Origin: a virus
DNA: 63,668 nucleotides
Strand: one strand, 5' to 3'
IMG/VR virus record: IMGVR_UViG_3300049432_000050
Location: 1 to 63,668 of that record
A program made the translations under genes and the position numbers. The notes under the pieces are model-generated. The model was given only the letters and a program-made list of their open reading frames with translations. It searched no databases and was not told the DNA's origin. Each line of letters starts with the position of its first letter. Positions within the stretch are counted from its first letter, which is position 1. Positions 38,946-48,321 of the stretch are shown in pieces.

Positions 38946-39385
38946 GCACCGTCATCGTGCTTCCCGACGTCGAGGCGCTCGTCGGCGGGTGGCTGACCGC
39001 GAGTCCCCTGATCACCGGCATGGACGCCCGTGTGGCCGCTCGCACCCCGGACTCGATGACGCGACCGTGGGTGCGTGTGACGCTGCTCACCGCCGAAGAT
39101 GACCCGGCCTCCCAGGTCGAGTATCTCGTCGACTACGGGCTGCAGCTCGACTGCTACGCGGGGTCGACGTCGATGGCGGCGTACACGGGCCGCGCGGAAG
39201 CCGGGCTCCTCGCGCGCCGCGTCCGCGCCGTCCTGAAGGCCCAGCAGGGCGTGTCAGCGGACGGTGTCGTCGTGACACGCGTCAGGTTCCCCGGATTCGC
39301 GCGGCTGCCCGACACGGCGTATGAGCCGGCCAGGGAGCGGTACGTCATCACCGTGGAGGTCCTCGCGCATGCGCTACCGGCCTGA
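38942..39385 (+). CDS. Tail terminator/completion protein
   Basis: 147 residues. The alpha/beta arrangement and the order between head closure and tail tube fit a tail-terminator (gpU/gp17-like) protein. Repeated strands such as VEYLVDYGLQLDCYAG and the C-terminal RYVITVEVLAHAL are consistent. The family is inferred mainly from gene order. Confidence 0.55.
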   Translation: MSTVIVLPDVEALVGGWLTASPLITGMDARVAARTPDSMTRPWVRVTLLTAEDDPASQVEYLVDYGLQLDCYAGSTSMAAYTGRAEAGLLARRVRAVLKAQQGVSADGVVVTRVRFPGFARLPDTAYEPARERYVITVEVLAHALPA

Positions 39386-39668
39386 GCCCGGGTACCGCAA
39401 GGCGCTGCGGGCGCAGCCGGAGTTCAAGGCGGCGATGGTCTTCACGACGCGGTACGTCGCCGGGGTCATCAGGTTCATGGCGCTGCCATACCGGCACACC
39501 GGCTACTACATTCAGCGCATCGAGGAGCGCGGAACCACGATCCGCTTCCGGGATTGGGGTTGGCATTTTTCCGAGTATGGGACCGTGCGGAATCCGCCGC
39601 AGCGCAACGCGTACCGTGGCGTCAAGGCGTCCGGGCTCGGCTGGCGCGACGGGCGCGAACAGCTCTAG
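39369..39668 (+). CDS. HK97 gp10-like tail-assembly protein
   Basis: 99 residues with a basic helical start and a C-terminal YYIQRIEERGTTIRFRDWGWHFSEYG segment resembling gp10-like proteins. It overlaps the terminator gene by 17 bp. In most phages this gene precedes the terminator; the order here is slightly different. Confidence 0.45.
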   Translation: MRYRPEPGYRKALRAQPEFKAAMVFTTRYVAGVIRFMALPYRHTGYYIQRIEERGTTIRFRDWGWHFSEYGTVRNPPQRNAYRGVKASGLGWRDGREQL

Positions 39669-39739
39669 AACTTCTCGCCCGCAGTTCGCGCGGGCTCGAT
39701 CGCAAGACCCCTGCAAGTCCCCGATGAAAGGACGCTCTC

Positions 39740-40312
39740 ATGGCGTGGCAGGATCCGACCGAAATTACAGTCGCCAGTGCGGGAGAAATTTTCATAGCTC
39801 CCGTCGGCACCGCGCTCCCCACCACCCCGACGGCGGCGCTGAACGCGGCGTTCGTCGGCCTCGGTTACGTCACCGAGGACGGCGTGACGTTCACGATCAC
39901 CCCGGAGATCCAGGAAATCCCGGCGTGGCAGTCCCGGCAGCCCGTCCGCCGCGACCTGATCTCCCAGGCCGTCGGGGCGTCGTTCTCGCTGCTGCAGTGG
40001 AACGAAACGAACGTGCCGTTCGCGTTCGGTGGCGGGACGGTCACGAATCCGTCCGGGTCGATCTACCGCTACGAACTGCCGACGTCCGGCGCGCTCGACG
40101 AGAGAGCAGTGATCGTCGACGGGCTCGACGGCACCCGGCACGTGCGGTTCATCCTGCCGCGCTGCTCGGTGACGGATGCCGTCGAGACGCAGCTCGTCAG
40201 GACATCGGCGGCGGTCCTGCCGATCACGCTCGCGGGCTCCCAGCCGTCCGACGGGTCCTCGGCGTTCGTGTTCCTCACCGACGACTCCGCCGCGTTCGTG
40301 GCCGGTTCCTGA
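39740..40312 (+). CDS. Major tail tube protein
   Basis: 190 residues of beta-rich sequence (EIFIAPVGTALPT, TFTITPEIQEIPAWQSRQPV) with a C-terminal SSAFVFLTDDSAAFV strand. The position right before the frameshifted chaperones and the tape measure is diagnostic. A GAAAGGACG site precedes the ATG. It should polymerise into the tail tube. Confidence 0.8.
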   Translation: MAWQDPTEITVASAGEIFIAPVGTALPTTPTAALNAAFVGLGYVTEDGVTFTITPEIQEIPAWQSRQPVRRDLISQAVGASFSLLQWNETNVPFAFGGGTVTNPSGSIYRYELPTSGALDERAVIVDGLDGTRHVRFILPRCSVTDAVETQLVRTSAAVLPITLAGSQPSDGSSAFVFLTDDSAAFVAGS

Positions 40313-40671
40313 TGGCTGCCACGACGAAGGCGAAGCCTCCGGCGGCAGCGAAGAATGGGGGGCCGCCCGCTCAGCGCGTCATCGATCTCGCCGCGGCACG
40401 GGTCGCGCGGCTGGAAGCGCAGGGCGAGCTCGTCACGCTCAAGTGGTCGGATGACATCACGTTCACGCTCCCCGTGGAGATGCCCGCCGACTTCGCGATC
40501 CTCGGACAGGAACGCGACGTTCACGGCGCCGTCGCCGCGCTCATCGGGGACCGCACCGACGAGTTCTTCGCGTTGCGGCCATCAATGGATGACCTGATGG
40601 AACTCCTGCAGGCCGCCGGGAAGGTGTACGGCATGGAGCCGGGGGAATCACCAGCCTCGGATGGGTCCTAG
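40312..40671 (+). CDS. Tail assembly chaperone, short form (gpG-like)
   Basis: 119 residues. A Lys/Pro-rich N-terminus precedes a small beta-helical domain (VTLKWSDDITFTLP) and an acidic end. Near its C-terminus the codons read PGES over a GGGGGAA slippery heptamer. Ribosomes that slip -1 make the long form ending at 41042. Both forms normally coat the tape measure during tail assembly. Confidence 0.85.
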   Translation: MAATTKAKPPAAAKNGGPPAQRVIDLAAARVARLEAQGELVTLKWSDDITFTLPVEMPADFAILGQERDVHGAVAALIGDRTDEFFALRPSMDDLMELLQAAGKVYGMEPGESPASDGS

Positions 40672-41042
40672 CCTCGCGCTGGGGCTTGCTCGAGGCGGAC
40701 TTTCAGCACTACTACTCGATGGACCTTCGGGTGCAGGTCGGCGTGTCCGGCTGCCGTAGGCTGTGGGCTCTTGTCCGCGGCCTGCCTGTCGATGCTGCGG
40801 TGTGGCGCGACGGGAAGCACTGGACGCAAGCGGACGAGTTGCAGGCGATCGGAATAGAGCGTGGGGATATCTGGGGTCATCGCCTTGCGGTGGCCTCTCG
40901 TGCGTTCAAGGGCCGCATCCCGGAGATGCCCAGGATTGAGCACCCGGACAGGCGCGGCTCCGAGGATGTGCCGGCGAGGCCGAGGATGTCGTCGCGGTCT
41001 GAGATCCATGCGTTCGCACGAGCGGTAGGGGGCGGCGGCTGA
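40312..41042 (+). CDS. Tail assembly chaperone, long form by -1 frameshift (gpGT-like)
   Basis: After slipping at 40641-40647 the reading continues as ITSLGWVLASRWGLLEADF and on to a 131-residue extension rich in Arg. The total is 243 residues. LEADFQHYYSMDL is the usual opening of the T domain. The extension has no start codon of its own with a ribosome-binding site, which supports frameshifting. Confidence 0.8.
40641..40647 (+). other. -1 ribosomal slippery heptamer
   Basis: G GGG GAA in the zero frame allows tRNAs on GGG and GAA to re-pair with GGG and GGA in the -1 frame. GGGGGAA is a recurrent slippery sequence in actinophage tail chaperone genes. The zero frame stops 22 nt later at 40669-40671. 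Confidence 0.85.
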
Positions 41043-44000
41043 TGGCGACGAAGGTGGGCACCGGCTACGTCTCGATCGAGCCAGAATTCGACCAGTTCGA
41101 CGCGCAGGTCCGCGCCCGCCTGTCGGCGCTCGACAACGAGTTCAAGCGGGTCGGCCGGTCCGCCGGGGACGGGTTCTCGCAAGGGTTCTCCGCGGGCCGT
41201 TCGTCGCGTGAGCTTGACACGGTCCGCGGGAAGCTCAGCGACGTTGACCGGGAGGCGAAGAAGACATCCAAGAGCCTCGGCGGCATCGGGTCCGGCGGCG
41301 GCGGTGGCGGGATCAGGAACACGAGCCGTGACCTCGATGCGTTCGGTGGCGCCGCGGCGGGGGCGACGGCAACGATCGGCGGGTTCCGTGTCGCGCTCGC
41401 CGCGCTCGTGCCCGTCACGATCGGGTTCGGTGGCGCAGCGGTCGCGGCCGGCGCGAGCCTGATCCCGCTCGCCGGGCTCGCCGCCGCCGCAGGCAACGCG
41501 CTGGCCGCCGCGGCGCAGGGAATGGGGGTCTTCAAGCTCGCGACAATGGGTGTCGCGGACGCGCTGAAGGAACAGGTCGATAAGCAGGGCAAGGCGGCGT
41601 CCGCGGCGATCAGCACCGCGGGGCAGCAGCGCGCCGCCGCACGATCGATCCAGTCCGCGCAGGACGGGCTACGCGACGCCGTCCGTGCCGCGTCCGACGC
41701 GGTACTGGAACAGGCGAAGGCCGCGGACGCGATCACGCCGGCGTTCACCACGGCGCGTGTCCGCGTGAACGATCTGCGTCAAGCGGTCGTCGATGCTGGT
41801 CTGTCGTTGCGTGGCGCGAAGCTCGCCGCGGAGGATGCGCGGCAGGCTCTCGCGGACCTCGTCAACGGCCCGGATCCGCGGAAGCTCGCGGACGCGCACC
41901 GTGCGATCACCGACGCGGTTCGTGGTGAGGACTCGGCGGTGCAGGCGCTGACGGACGCGCACAAGGCGCTGCAGGATCTCCTCAAGCCCGCCGACGCGCT
42001 CTCGGTTGCGGACGCGACGGATGCGGTCGCGGACGCGGTCCGCAACGAGGAACGCGCCCGCCTCGCGCTGAACAAGCAGATCACCGAGACCAGGTTCATC
42101 CTGCAGGGTGGCCCAGGGGTCACCGACGACGCGCAGGCACAGGCCCGCCTCGATCTCGCGGACGCGGAGAACGCGGTAGGGGACGCGACGCGGCAGACGG
42201 AGCACGCGAAGGAGGGCCTCAAGAAGCTGGAGGGTCCCGACCAATCGGCGGTTGAGGCGGCCCGCCGGAAGGTCAGCGACGCTGAGGAAGGGGTTCGCCG
42301 CGCGGCGGAAACGACGCTGAGCGCACGGAAGGATCTCGTCGACCTTGAGAAGCCCGCGACGTCATTGGAGCTCGCGAAGGCACGCTTGGATGTTGCGCAG
42401 GCGGAGAACGCGGTGGGGGACGCTGAGCGTGACCGGTTGCGATCGTCGCGGGATCTCGCGGAAGCGGAGAAGCTTGGGCTCAGCCGGGCGCCCGAGGTCG
42501 TCGCCGCCCGTGACGCGCTGGCGAAAGCAAACCGGGACGTCGAGGACTCCGAACGGGCGGTCGCACGCGCTGAGCAGGCATTGGGGGATGCGCAGCTGTC
42601 CGCGAAGGAGGCGATGGCGTCCGCCGGACTGGCCGCAGCGAACCTGAACGAGAAGTTCGACAAGCTCCCGCCGGCCGCGCAGGCATTCGTGCGGGTGCTG
42701 AAGGACATGAAGCCGCGCCTCGACGAGCTGCGGCAGACCGCTGCCGCCGGGTTCTTCCCCGGCGCCACCGAGGGGCTACAGGCAGCCGCGCACAACTTCG
42801 ACAGCGTCAACAAGGTCGTCGGGCAGACCGCGACCGTCCTCGGCGAAGCGGCCCGCAAGAGCGGCGAGCTCGTCGGGAGCCCGGCGTTCGGGAAGGATCT
42901 AGAGACGATCGGTGGCCGCAACGCGAAGGTGCTCGACACCCTCGGCGAAGCACTCCGCCACGTCGTATCCGCGTTGCGGTACGTCGCGCTGGCAGCGGGC
43001 CCGTTGACGCAGCACCTCGCGGACCTCATCAACGGCTGGTCGAAAACTGCGGCATCCTCAGCGAAGGCGGGCGAGGAGTCCGGCCGGCTCGCGGGGTTCT
43101 TCCAGAAGACGGAGGACATCACCCGCCGGCTGCTGTCCGTGCTCGGGCACCTCGGCTCCGGGCTGCTCGGTGTCGGCAAGGCCGGGAAGGACACCGGCGA
43201 CGACATCTGGAAGAGCATTGACAAGGCCGCGAAGCGGTTCGATGAGTGGGCGAACAGCGCGAAGGGCCAGAAGGCGCTGAAGGACTTCTTCCGCGAAGCG
43301 AAGGAGCTCGCGGCGGCACTCATCCCGATCATCGGGGGTGTCGCGAAGGGCGTCGGGTTCCTCGTGTTCAAGGCGCTGCCGTTGTCGGAGATCCTGAAGC
43401 TCCTCGGCCCGTACGCCGACGAGGCGACGGTCGCGTTCGTCGCGTTCAAGGTCGCGACGTTCGCTGCGGCGGCCGCATCGAACGTCGCGGGGTTCGCGAC
43501 GAAGGCGTGGGCGGCCGGGCAATGGCTGCTCAACGCGGCCCTGGCGGCGAACCCGATCGTGCTCATCGTCGCCGGTCTCGCCGCGCTCGCCGCAGGACTG
43601 ATCTACGCGTACACGCACTCCGAGACGTTCCGCAAGATCGTCGACGGTGCGCTGCATGCCGTCGGTGACGCGTTCACGTGGATGTGGAACGCCGCGAAGG
43701 ACGTCTTCAACTGGCTGAAGGAGAACTGGCCGCTCGTGCTAGCGATCCTCACGGGGCCGATTGGGCTCGCGGTCCTAGAGATCGTGAAGCACTGGGATGA
43801 CATCAAGCGCATCTTCACGGACGGCGTGAAGGCAGTCATCGACGGCATCACCGCCGCCGCGCAGTGGTTCATCGACGCTGGAAAGAACATGGTGCGCTGG
43901 ATCGTGGATGGCATCAAGGCTCTCGCGTCCGCGCTCGCGGATGCCGCGGGCTGGGTCAAGAACCGCTTCGTTGACGGCATCCAAGCGGTCGCCGAAGCCT

Positions 44001-45733
44001 TCAAGTCCGTCGGGACCTGGGTGCTCAACCGGTTCGTGGACGGCGTGAAAGCGGTCGCCAGCGTCATTGCCGATGTCGCGGGCTGGCTAAAGAACCGGTT
44101 CGTGGAGGGCGTCAAGAACTCGATCGACGCGTTCCTGTCCGTCGGCGGGTGGGTGCTGCACCGGTTCGTCGACGGCGTGATGGCGGCAGTGGACGTGGTC
44201 CTATCGGTCGGCGGGTGGCTGAAGAACCGGTTCCTTGATGGCGTCAACGCCGCGAAGGATGGCTTCCTGAGCGTCGGGAAGAGCATCCTCGGGTTCATCG
44301 TCGACGGCATGAAGAGTGGTGGCCGCCTGCTGCTCGGGTTCGTCAACGACATCATCGACATCGTCAACTCGCTGCTGGGCGCGATCGGTGTCGACAAGAT
44401 CGGGCACATCTCCGCGAAGAGCGTGGGGCTCGCCGCCGAGGGGCACGCACGCGGCGGGGTACTCGGGCTCGCTCGCGGCGGCGCGTTCGCACGGACAGGC
44501 GGCATCGTCGACAAGCCGATGGTCATGCTCGGCGAGGAAGCTCCGACGCACAGGGAATGGGTCATCCCGGAGAACCCGGCATACCGCGACCGGGCGCGCG
44601 ACCTCCTCATGCAGGCATGGGGGACGATTGGGTTCGCGGGCGGCGGCGTCTACAGCAAGAGCGACTTGGCCGCGCTGTGGAAGCGCGCGAACGGCGGGCT
44701 CGGCGACGCGAACCTCATGGCCGCTATCGCGCTCGCGGAATCCGGGGGCGACCCGCGGGCACACAACCCGTCTGGCGCATCAGGTCTATGGCAGATCCTC
44801 GGCAAGCCGTTCCCCGGCGACGCGTTCGACCCGGCGACGAATGCGCGGATGGCCGGCGCGAAGCTGAGCTCGCAAGGGCTCGGGGCCTGGGTGGCGTACA
44901 CGAACGGCGCGTACCGCAAGTTCATGGGCGGCGGCGACAGCGGCGGCGGGCTGCTCGGCAAGATCACCGGCGCCATCGGTGACCTCCTGTCCAAGGGCGC
45001 CGGGCTCATCCTCGACAAGCTCCCCGGGGCCGGTGGCCTCCCGCGCTGGCTGCGCGGCATCGGCGAATCGCTACTGGAAAAGGTCGGCGGATGGGTGAAA
45101 GACAAGGTGTCCGATTTCATCGGTCTCGGCGACGGCGACGGCGCACCGAAGGGCGGTGTGACGGACGCGATTCAGGGCGCGATGGCGCTCGCCCGCAGCA
45201 TGGGCCTCCAGATCACGAGCACGACCGGTGGGCAGCACGCAGCGAACTCCTGGCACTACAAGGGGCGCGCCGCGGACGTCGCCGGAACGCCCGCGCAGAT
45301 GGCCGCGTTCTACAAGGCGGCGCTCGGCCGGTACGACGGGAAGCTGCTCGAACTGTTCTATGACCCGGTCGGCGCGATCAAGAACGGCCAATCCATCCCG
45401 GCGATCGGCGGGCACTCCGATCACGTGCACATCGCGCTTGCGAAGGGCGGCCTCCTCGGCCCGGACGCCCCACCGTTCGGGGGGTCATTCGCGCTCGGCG
45501 GCATCGTCCCGGGCCCCACCGGGGCCCCCCGCCTCATCGAAGCTCACGGAGGAGAGACCGTCATGCCAGAAGGCGAACTGCGAGTACTCATCGGCGAGCT
45601 CCGAGCGTTGAACGCGTCCCCCACCCTTGACGTGATCCGCGCCCTCGTCGGGATCGTCAACACCCAGCAGGGCCGCAGCGCGCGGCACAGGTCGATGACG
45701 GCTGGGCTCGGAGGGTTCCCGGCAACACCGTGA
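41042..45733 (+). CDS. Tape measure protein with two peptidoglycan-hydrolase domains
   Basis: 1563 residues. The N-terminal 700 residues are Ala-rich coiled coil. Hydrophobic segments lie near 110-160 and 830-860. Five tandem 23-residue units (cores such as GWVKNRFVDG and GWLKNRFVEG) span about 968-1082. Residues about 1203-1305 form a soluble-lytic-transglycosylase domain (AIALAESGGDP, SGASGLWQI). Residues about 1373-1473 resemble an M15-type peptidase (HAANSWHYKGRAADV, HSDHVHIAL). At roughly 0.15 nm per residue it predicts a tail of about 230 nm. The hydrolase domains should open the thick wall during DNA entry. Confidence 0.9.
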   Translation: MATKVGTGYVSIEPEFDQFDAQVRARLSALDNEFKRVGRSAGDGFSQGFSAGRSSRELDTVRGKLSDVDREAKKTSKSLGGIGSGGGGGGIRNTSRDLDAFGGAAAGATATIGGFRVALAALVPVTIGFGGAAVAAGASLIPLAGLAAAAGNALAAAAQGMGVFKLATMGVADALKEQVDKQGKAASAAISTAGQQRAAARSIQSAQDGLRDAVRAASDAVLEQAKAADAITPAFTTARVRVNDLRQAVVDAGLSLRGAKLAAEDARQALADLVNGPDPRKLADAHRAITDAVRGEDSAVQALTDAHKALQDLLKPADALSVADATDAVADAVRNEERARLALNKQITETRFILQGGPGVTDDAQAQARLDLADAENAVGDATRQTEHAKEGLKKLEGPDQSAVEAARRKVSDAEEGVRRAAETTLSARKDLVDLEKPATSLELAKARLDVAQAENAVGDAERDRLRSSRDLAEAEKLGLSRAPEVVAARDALAKANRDVEDSERAVARAEQALGDAQLSAKEAMASAGLAAANLNEKFDKLPPAAQAFVRVLKDMKPRLDELRQTAAAGFFPGATEGLQAAAHNFDSVNKVVGQTATVLGEAARKSGELVGSPAFGKDLETIGGRNAKVLDTLGEALRHVVSALRYVALAAGPLTQHLADLINGWSKTAASSAKAGEESGRLAGFFQKTEDITRRLLSVLGHLGSGLLGVGKAGKDTGDDIWKSIDKAAKRFDEWANSAKGQKALKDFFREAKELAAALIPIIGGVAKGVGFLVFKALPLSEILKLLGPYADEATVAFVAFKVATFAAAAASNVAGFATKAWAAGQWLLNAALAANPIVLIVAGLAALAAGLIYAYTHSETFRKIVDGALHAVGDAFTWMWNAAKDVFNWLKENWPLVLAILTGPIGLAVLEIVKHWDDIKRIFTDGVKAVIDGITAAAQWFIDAGKNMVRWIVDGIKALASALADAAGWVKNRFVDGIQAVAEAFKSVGTWVLNRFVDGVKAVASVIADVAGWLKNRFVEGVKNSIDAFLSVGGWVLHRFVDGVMAAVDVVLSVGGWLKNRFLDGVNAAKDGFLSVGKSILGFIVDGMKSGGRLLLGFVNDIIDIVNSLLGAIGVDKIGHISAKSVGLAAEGHARGGVLGLARGGAFARTGGIVDKPMVMLGEEAPTHREWVIPENPAYRDRARDLLMQAWGTIGFAGGGVYSKSDLAALWKRANGGLGDANLMAAIALAESGGDPRAHNPSGASGLWQILGKPFPGDAFDPATNARMAGAKLSSQGLGAWVAYTNGAYRKFMGGGDSGGGLLGKITGAIGDLLSKGAGLILDKLPGAGGLPRWLRGIGESLLEKVGGWVKDKVSDFIGLGDGDGAPKGGVTDAIQGAMALARSMGLQITSTTGGQHAANSWHYKGRAADVAGTPAQMAAFYKAALGRYDGKLLELFYDPVGAIKNGQSIPAIGGHSDHVHIALAKGGLLGPDAPPFGGSFALGGIVPGPTGAPRLIEAHGGETVMPEGELRVLIGELRALNASPTLDVIRALVGIVNTQQGRSARHRSMTAGLGGFPATP

Positions 45734-48321
45734 CCCTCGAAGCGTTCACGCTCGACGGCCTGTCGCTGTCCAACGGCTCCCCGTTCGAGCTCGCGGACAC
45801 CCCCGAATTCATCCCGGCCCCGATGCGCGCGGACTGGGTTGGCGGCCCTGACGTCGACGGGGCGATCCTGCTCGAGGACCCGCACGCCGACAATTGCGTG
45901 TTCACGCTCCCCCTCAGGATCTCTCAGCAGGCGACCGCGGACCCCTTGGTCGCCGGATACCTCGGGCAACTCCTCGACAAACTCGGCGCCGCGGCACGCG
46001 AAGGCTCTGCGGGGATCGATCTCGTGTGGACCCCGAAGGACTGGGCGCGGTCGTTCACGGCGGTCGTGCTGCTCGGAGAGATCGCCGGGCTACCCCTCGA
46101 CTCCCGCGGCGCACAGGTGGGATGGCTCGTCAGGTCCCCGGTGATCACCGTCCGGCTGACAGGCAAGCCGTTCCTCTATGGGGCGTGGCTGGACTCGTTC
46201 AGCGACACGTTCGCGACGGACACGATCGCGAACTACACGCTCGACCTCGGGTCCGGGACGATCAGCGTTAGCGGCGGACAGCTCGTGCCGTCCAGCACCG
46301 CCGAGAAGAACCTCGCGCACACCGCCTCCACATACGACCTCGAGAACGCCCGCGCAACGATCAAGGTCACGACCGGGGCCTCCGTCGCATCAGGTCTCGC
46401 CGGCCCGATCCTCAAGCGCCTGGACGCGAACAACTATCTCGCGGGGCAACTCGTGTTCGCGGGCGCGTCGAGCCTCGTGCGGATCGTCAAGCGCGACGGT
46501 GGGACGGTCACGACGCTCGCGTCAAGCTCGACGTTCACGACGACCACCGCGACGTCGTACTGGGTGCGGGTGCGGCAGGACGGCAACACGCTGGTCGCGG
46601 AAGCGTTCGCGAGCGCACCGGGAGCGACGACTACGCGGATCACCGGCAGCGGGATCCTGTGGCCGCTCGCGGGCGCCGACATCACGAAGTTCGGACTCGG
46701 CGTCAAGGGCCGCGCCGGGATCCGTTTCCAGCCCGCGGGGACGGACTGGCGCGCGGATGACTTCACGGTCGAGCCGAATGTCTCAACGAACGTTGGGAAC
46801 ACGACGAGTCCGGTCATCGACTTCGTCCTGTCCGACGTGCCGGGGGACACGGCCGCGGAGGGCAAGCTGACGGTCATCGACAGCGCCGGGCAGCCCCGCC
46901 GCCACTTCGAGCTGGCGATCGACCCGGAGTATGTGTCGACGGCCGCGAGCTTTATCGCGAAGGCGAGCCTTGTTACCTCGGGGTTCGCGGGGATCCCCGC
47001 GACGTTGACGATCGCGCCGACCGCGGCGTTCGGGACCGGAACCCTCACGCACGTCGGGGGGTGGCGCGTCAAGCTCCTCGGCGCGCAGGTCTCCGGCCCC
47101 GGAGTGCAGGCCCGGCTCGCGTACCGCACCGGGGACGGGCAGTACAGCTTCACGCCATGGGTCACTCCGCCGTTCGAGGACGCCGAATGCGAGATCGACT
47201 TCGGCGTCATCCAGATCGGCGCCGTCGCGCTCGGGACACAGGCGTGGGACGGCCGCGTCGAAGCGAGGTCCACGACACCCGGGGACACCCTGTCGATGCC
47301 GAACGCGGCAGCGGGAATGCTGCTGCTTCCCGTCGACGGCGGGCACATCAAGGCGCGCCGCAAGTACGTGCATCAGGCCGGGGCGTACGTCGCCCGCGAC
47401 GAGTTCACCGCCATCACCGCCGGGACCGCCCTGAACGCCCGCGCGGCGACGCTCGGTGGGACATGGGCAACATCCGGTGCGACCACGGACTTCGCGGCGT
47501 CCGACTCCCCGGCGGGGTCTGAGACGATGATGCGCGCCACGACCTCGGACACCACGAACGGCCGCACCGCGCTCCTCGGCTCAACCGTCTACGCCGCGAT
47601 CGAGATCGGCGTCGACGCGCAGTTCACAGGCTTCGACGACGACGCCCTGCTCTATGCGCAGCTCATCGCCCGGTATGTCGACTCCAGCAACTACCTGCTC
47701 TGCTCGTGGAACTTCCGTGACGATGGGTCGAGGCCGGCGCTCACGATCTACAAGGTCATCGCCGGGGCCTCAACGATCATCACCTATGAGCAGGAGATGT
47801 GGTCTCCGATCCCGGCCGTGGACACGTGGTACACGATCCGGCTCGTCGTGTTCGCGTCCGGCGTCGGGAACGCCGCCGTGCTGAACACCGCGACCGGAGC
47901 GACGCAGCTCTCCGCCGTGTTCTCCGACTCGGTGCTCGCGACGGGCGGCACCCTCGACGATGGGAAGATCGGATTCCGGGACATCAGCAGCGGCACACCA
48001 TCCCCCGTCGTCACCCGCTACTACGACAACTTCTACGCCGCGACCCCGGCCGCCGAAACGCTCGTCATCGAGTCCGGGCGCACACTCGTCCTCACGCACG
48101 ACACCGCCCTGAAAGAAGCCAGCAGCGGCGGCACCTATGGACTGCTCGCCCCGCGCGGCGCCCGCGTGTTCGTGCCGCACGCCGGCCGCGACGACAGGCA
48201 AGCCAGGTTCGTCGCGAAAGCCCGCCGTGTCGACGTCGATACGACCACCGACGCGAACCTCACGGACGCCCTCACCACGCAGCTGTCCTACCGGCCGCGG
48301 TACAGGATTCCGCGCGCATGA
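45730..48321 (+). CDS. Distal tail/minor tail protein
   Basis: 863 residues. The N-terminal 150 residues have the Dit-like beta layout expected after the tape measure. The rest is a chain of Thr/Ser/Ala-rich beta domains, two of them concanavalin-like (TSYWVRVRQDGNTLVAEAF, YAQLIARYVDSSNYLLCSWN). It may form the tail-tip hub with carbohydrate-binding side domains. It starts at GTG overlapping the tape measure. Confidence 0.7.
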   Translation: MTLEAFTLDGLSLSNGSPFELADTPEFIPAPMRADWVGGPDVDGAILLEDPHADNCVFTLPLRISQQATADPLVAGYLGQLLDKLGAAAREGSAGIDLVWTPKDWARSFTAVVLLGEIAGLPLDSRGAQVGWLVRSPVITVRLTGKPFLYGAWLDSFSDTFATDTIANYTLDLGSGTISVSGGQLVPSSTAEKNLAHTASTYDLENARATIKVTTGASVASGLAGPILKRLDANNYLAGQLVFAGASSLVRIVKRDGGTVTTLASSSTFTTTTATSYWVRVRQDGNTLVAEAFASAPGATTTRITGSGILWPLAGADITKFGLGVKGRAGIRFQPAGTDWRADDFTVEPNVSTNVGNTTSPVIDFVLSDVPGDTAAEGKLTVIDSAGQPRRHFELAIDPEYVSTAASFIAKASLVTSGFAGIPATLTIAPTAAFGTGTLTHVGGWRVKLLGAQVSGPGVQARLAYRTGDGQYSFTPWVTPPFEDAECEIDFGVIQIGAVALGTQAWDGRVEARSTTPGDTLSMPNAAAGMLLLPVDGGHIKARRKYVHQAGAYVARDEFTAITAGTALNARAATLGGTWATSGATTDFAASDSPAGSETMMRATTSDTTNGRTALLGSTVYAAIEIGVDAQFTGFDDDALLYAQLIARYVDSSNYLLCSWNFRDDGSRPALTIYKVIAGASTIITYEQEMWSPIPAVDTWYTIRLVVFASGVGNAAVLNTATGATQLSAVFSDSVLATGGTLDDGKIGFRDISSGTPSPVVTRYYDNFYAATPAAETLVIESGRTLVLTHDTALKEASSGGTYGLLAPRGARVFVPHAGRDDRQARFVAKARRVDVDTTTDANLTDALTTQLSYRPRYRIPRA

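Noticed and set aside
41779-43566. 595-residue minus-strand frame opposite the tape measure gene
   Set aside because: Ser/Ala/Arg low-complexity translation produced by GC-rich codons on the other strand.
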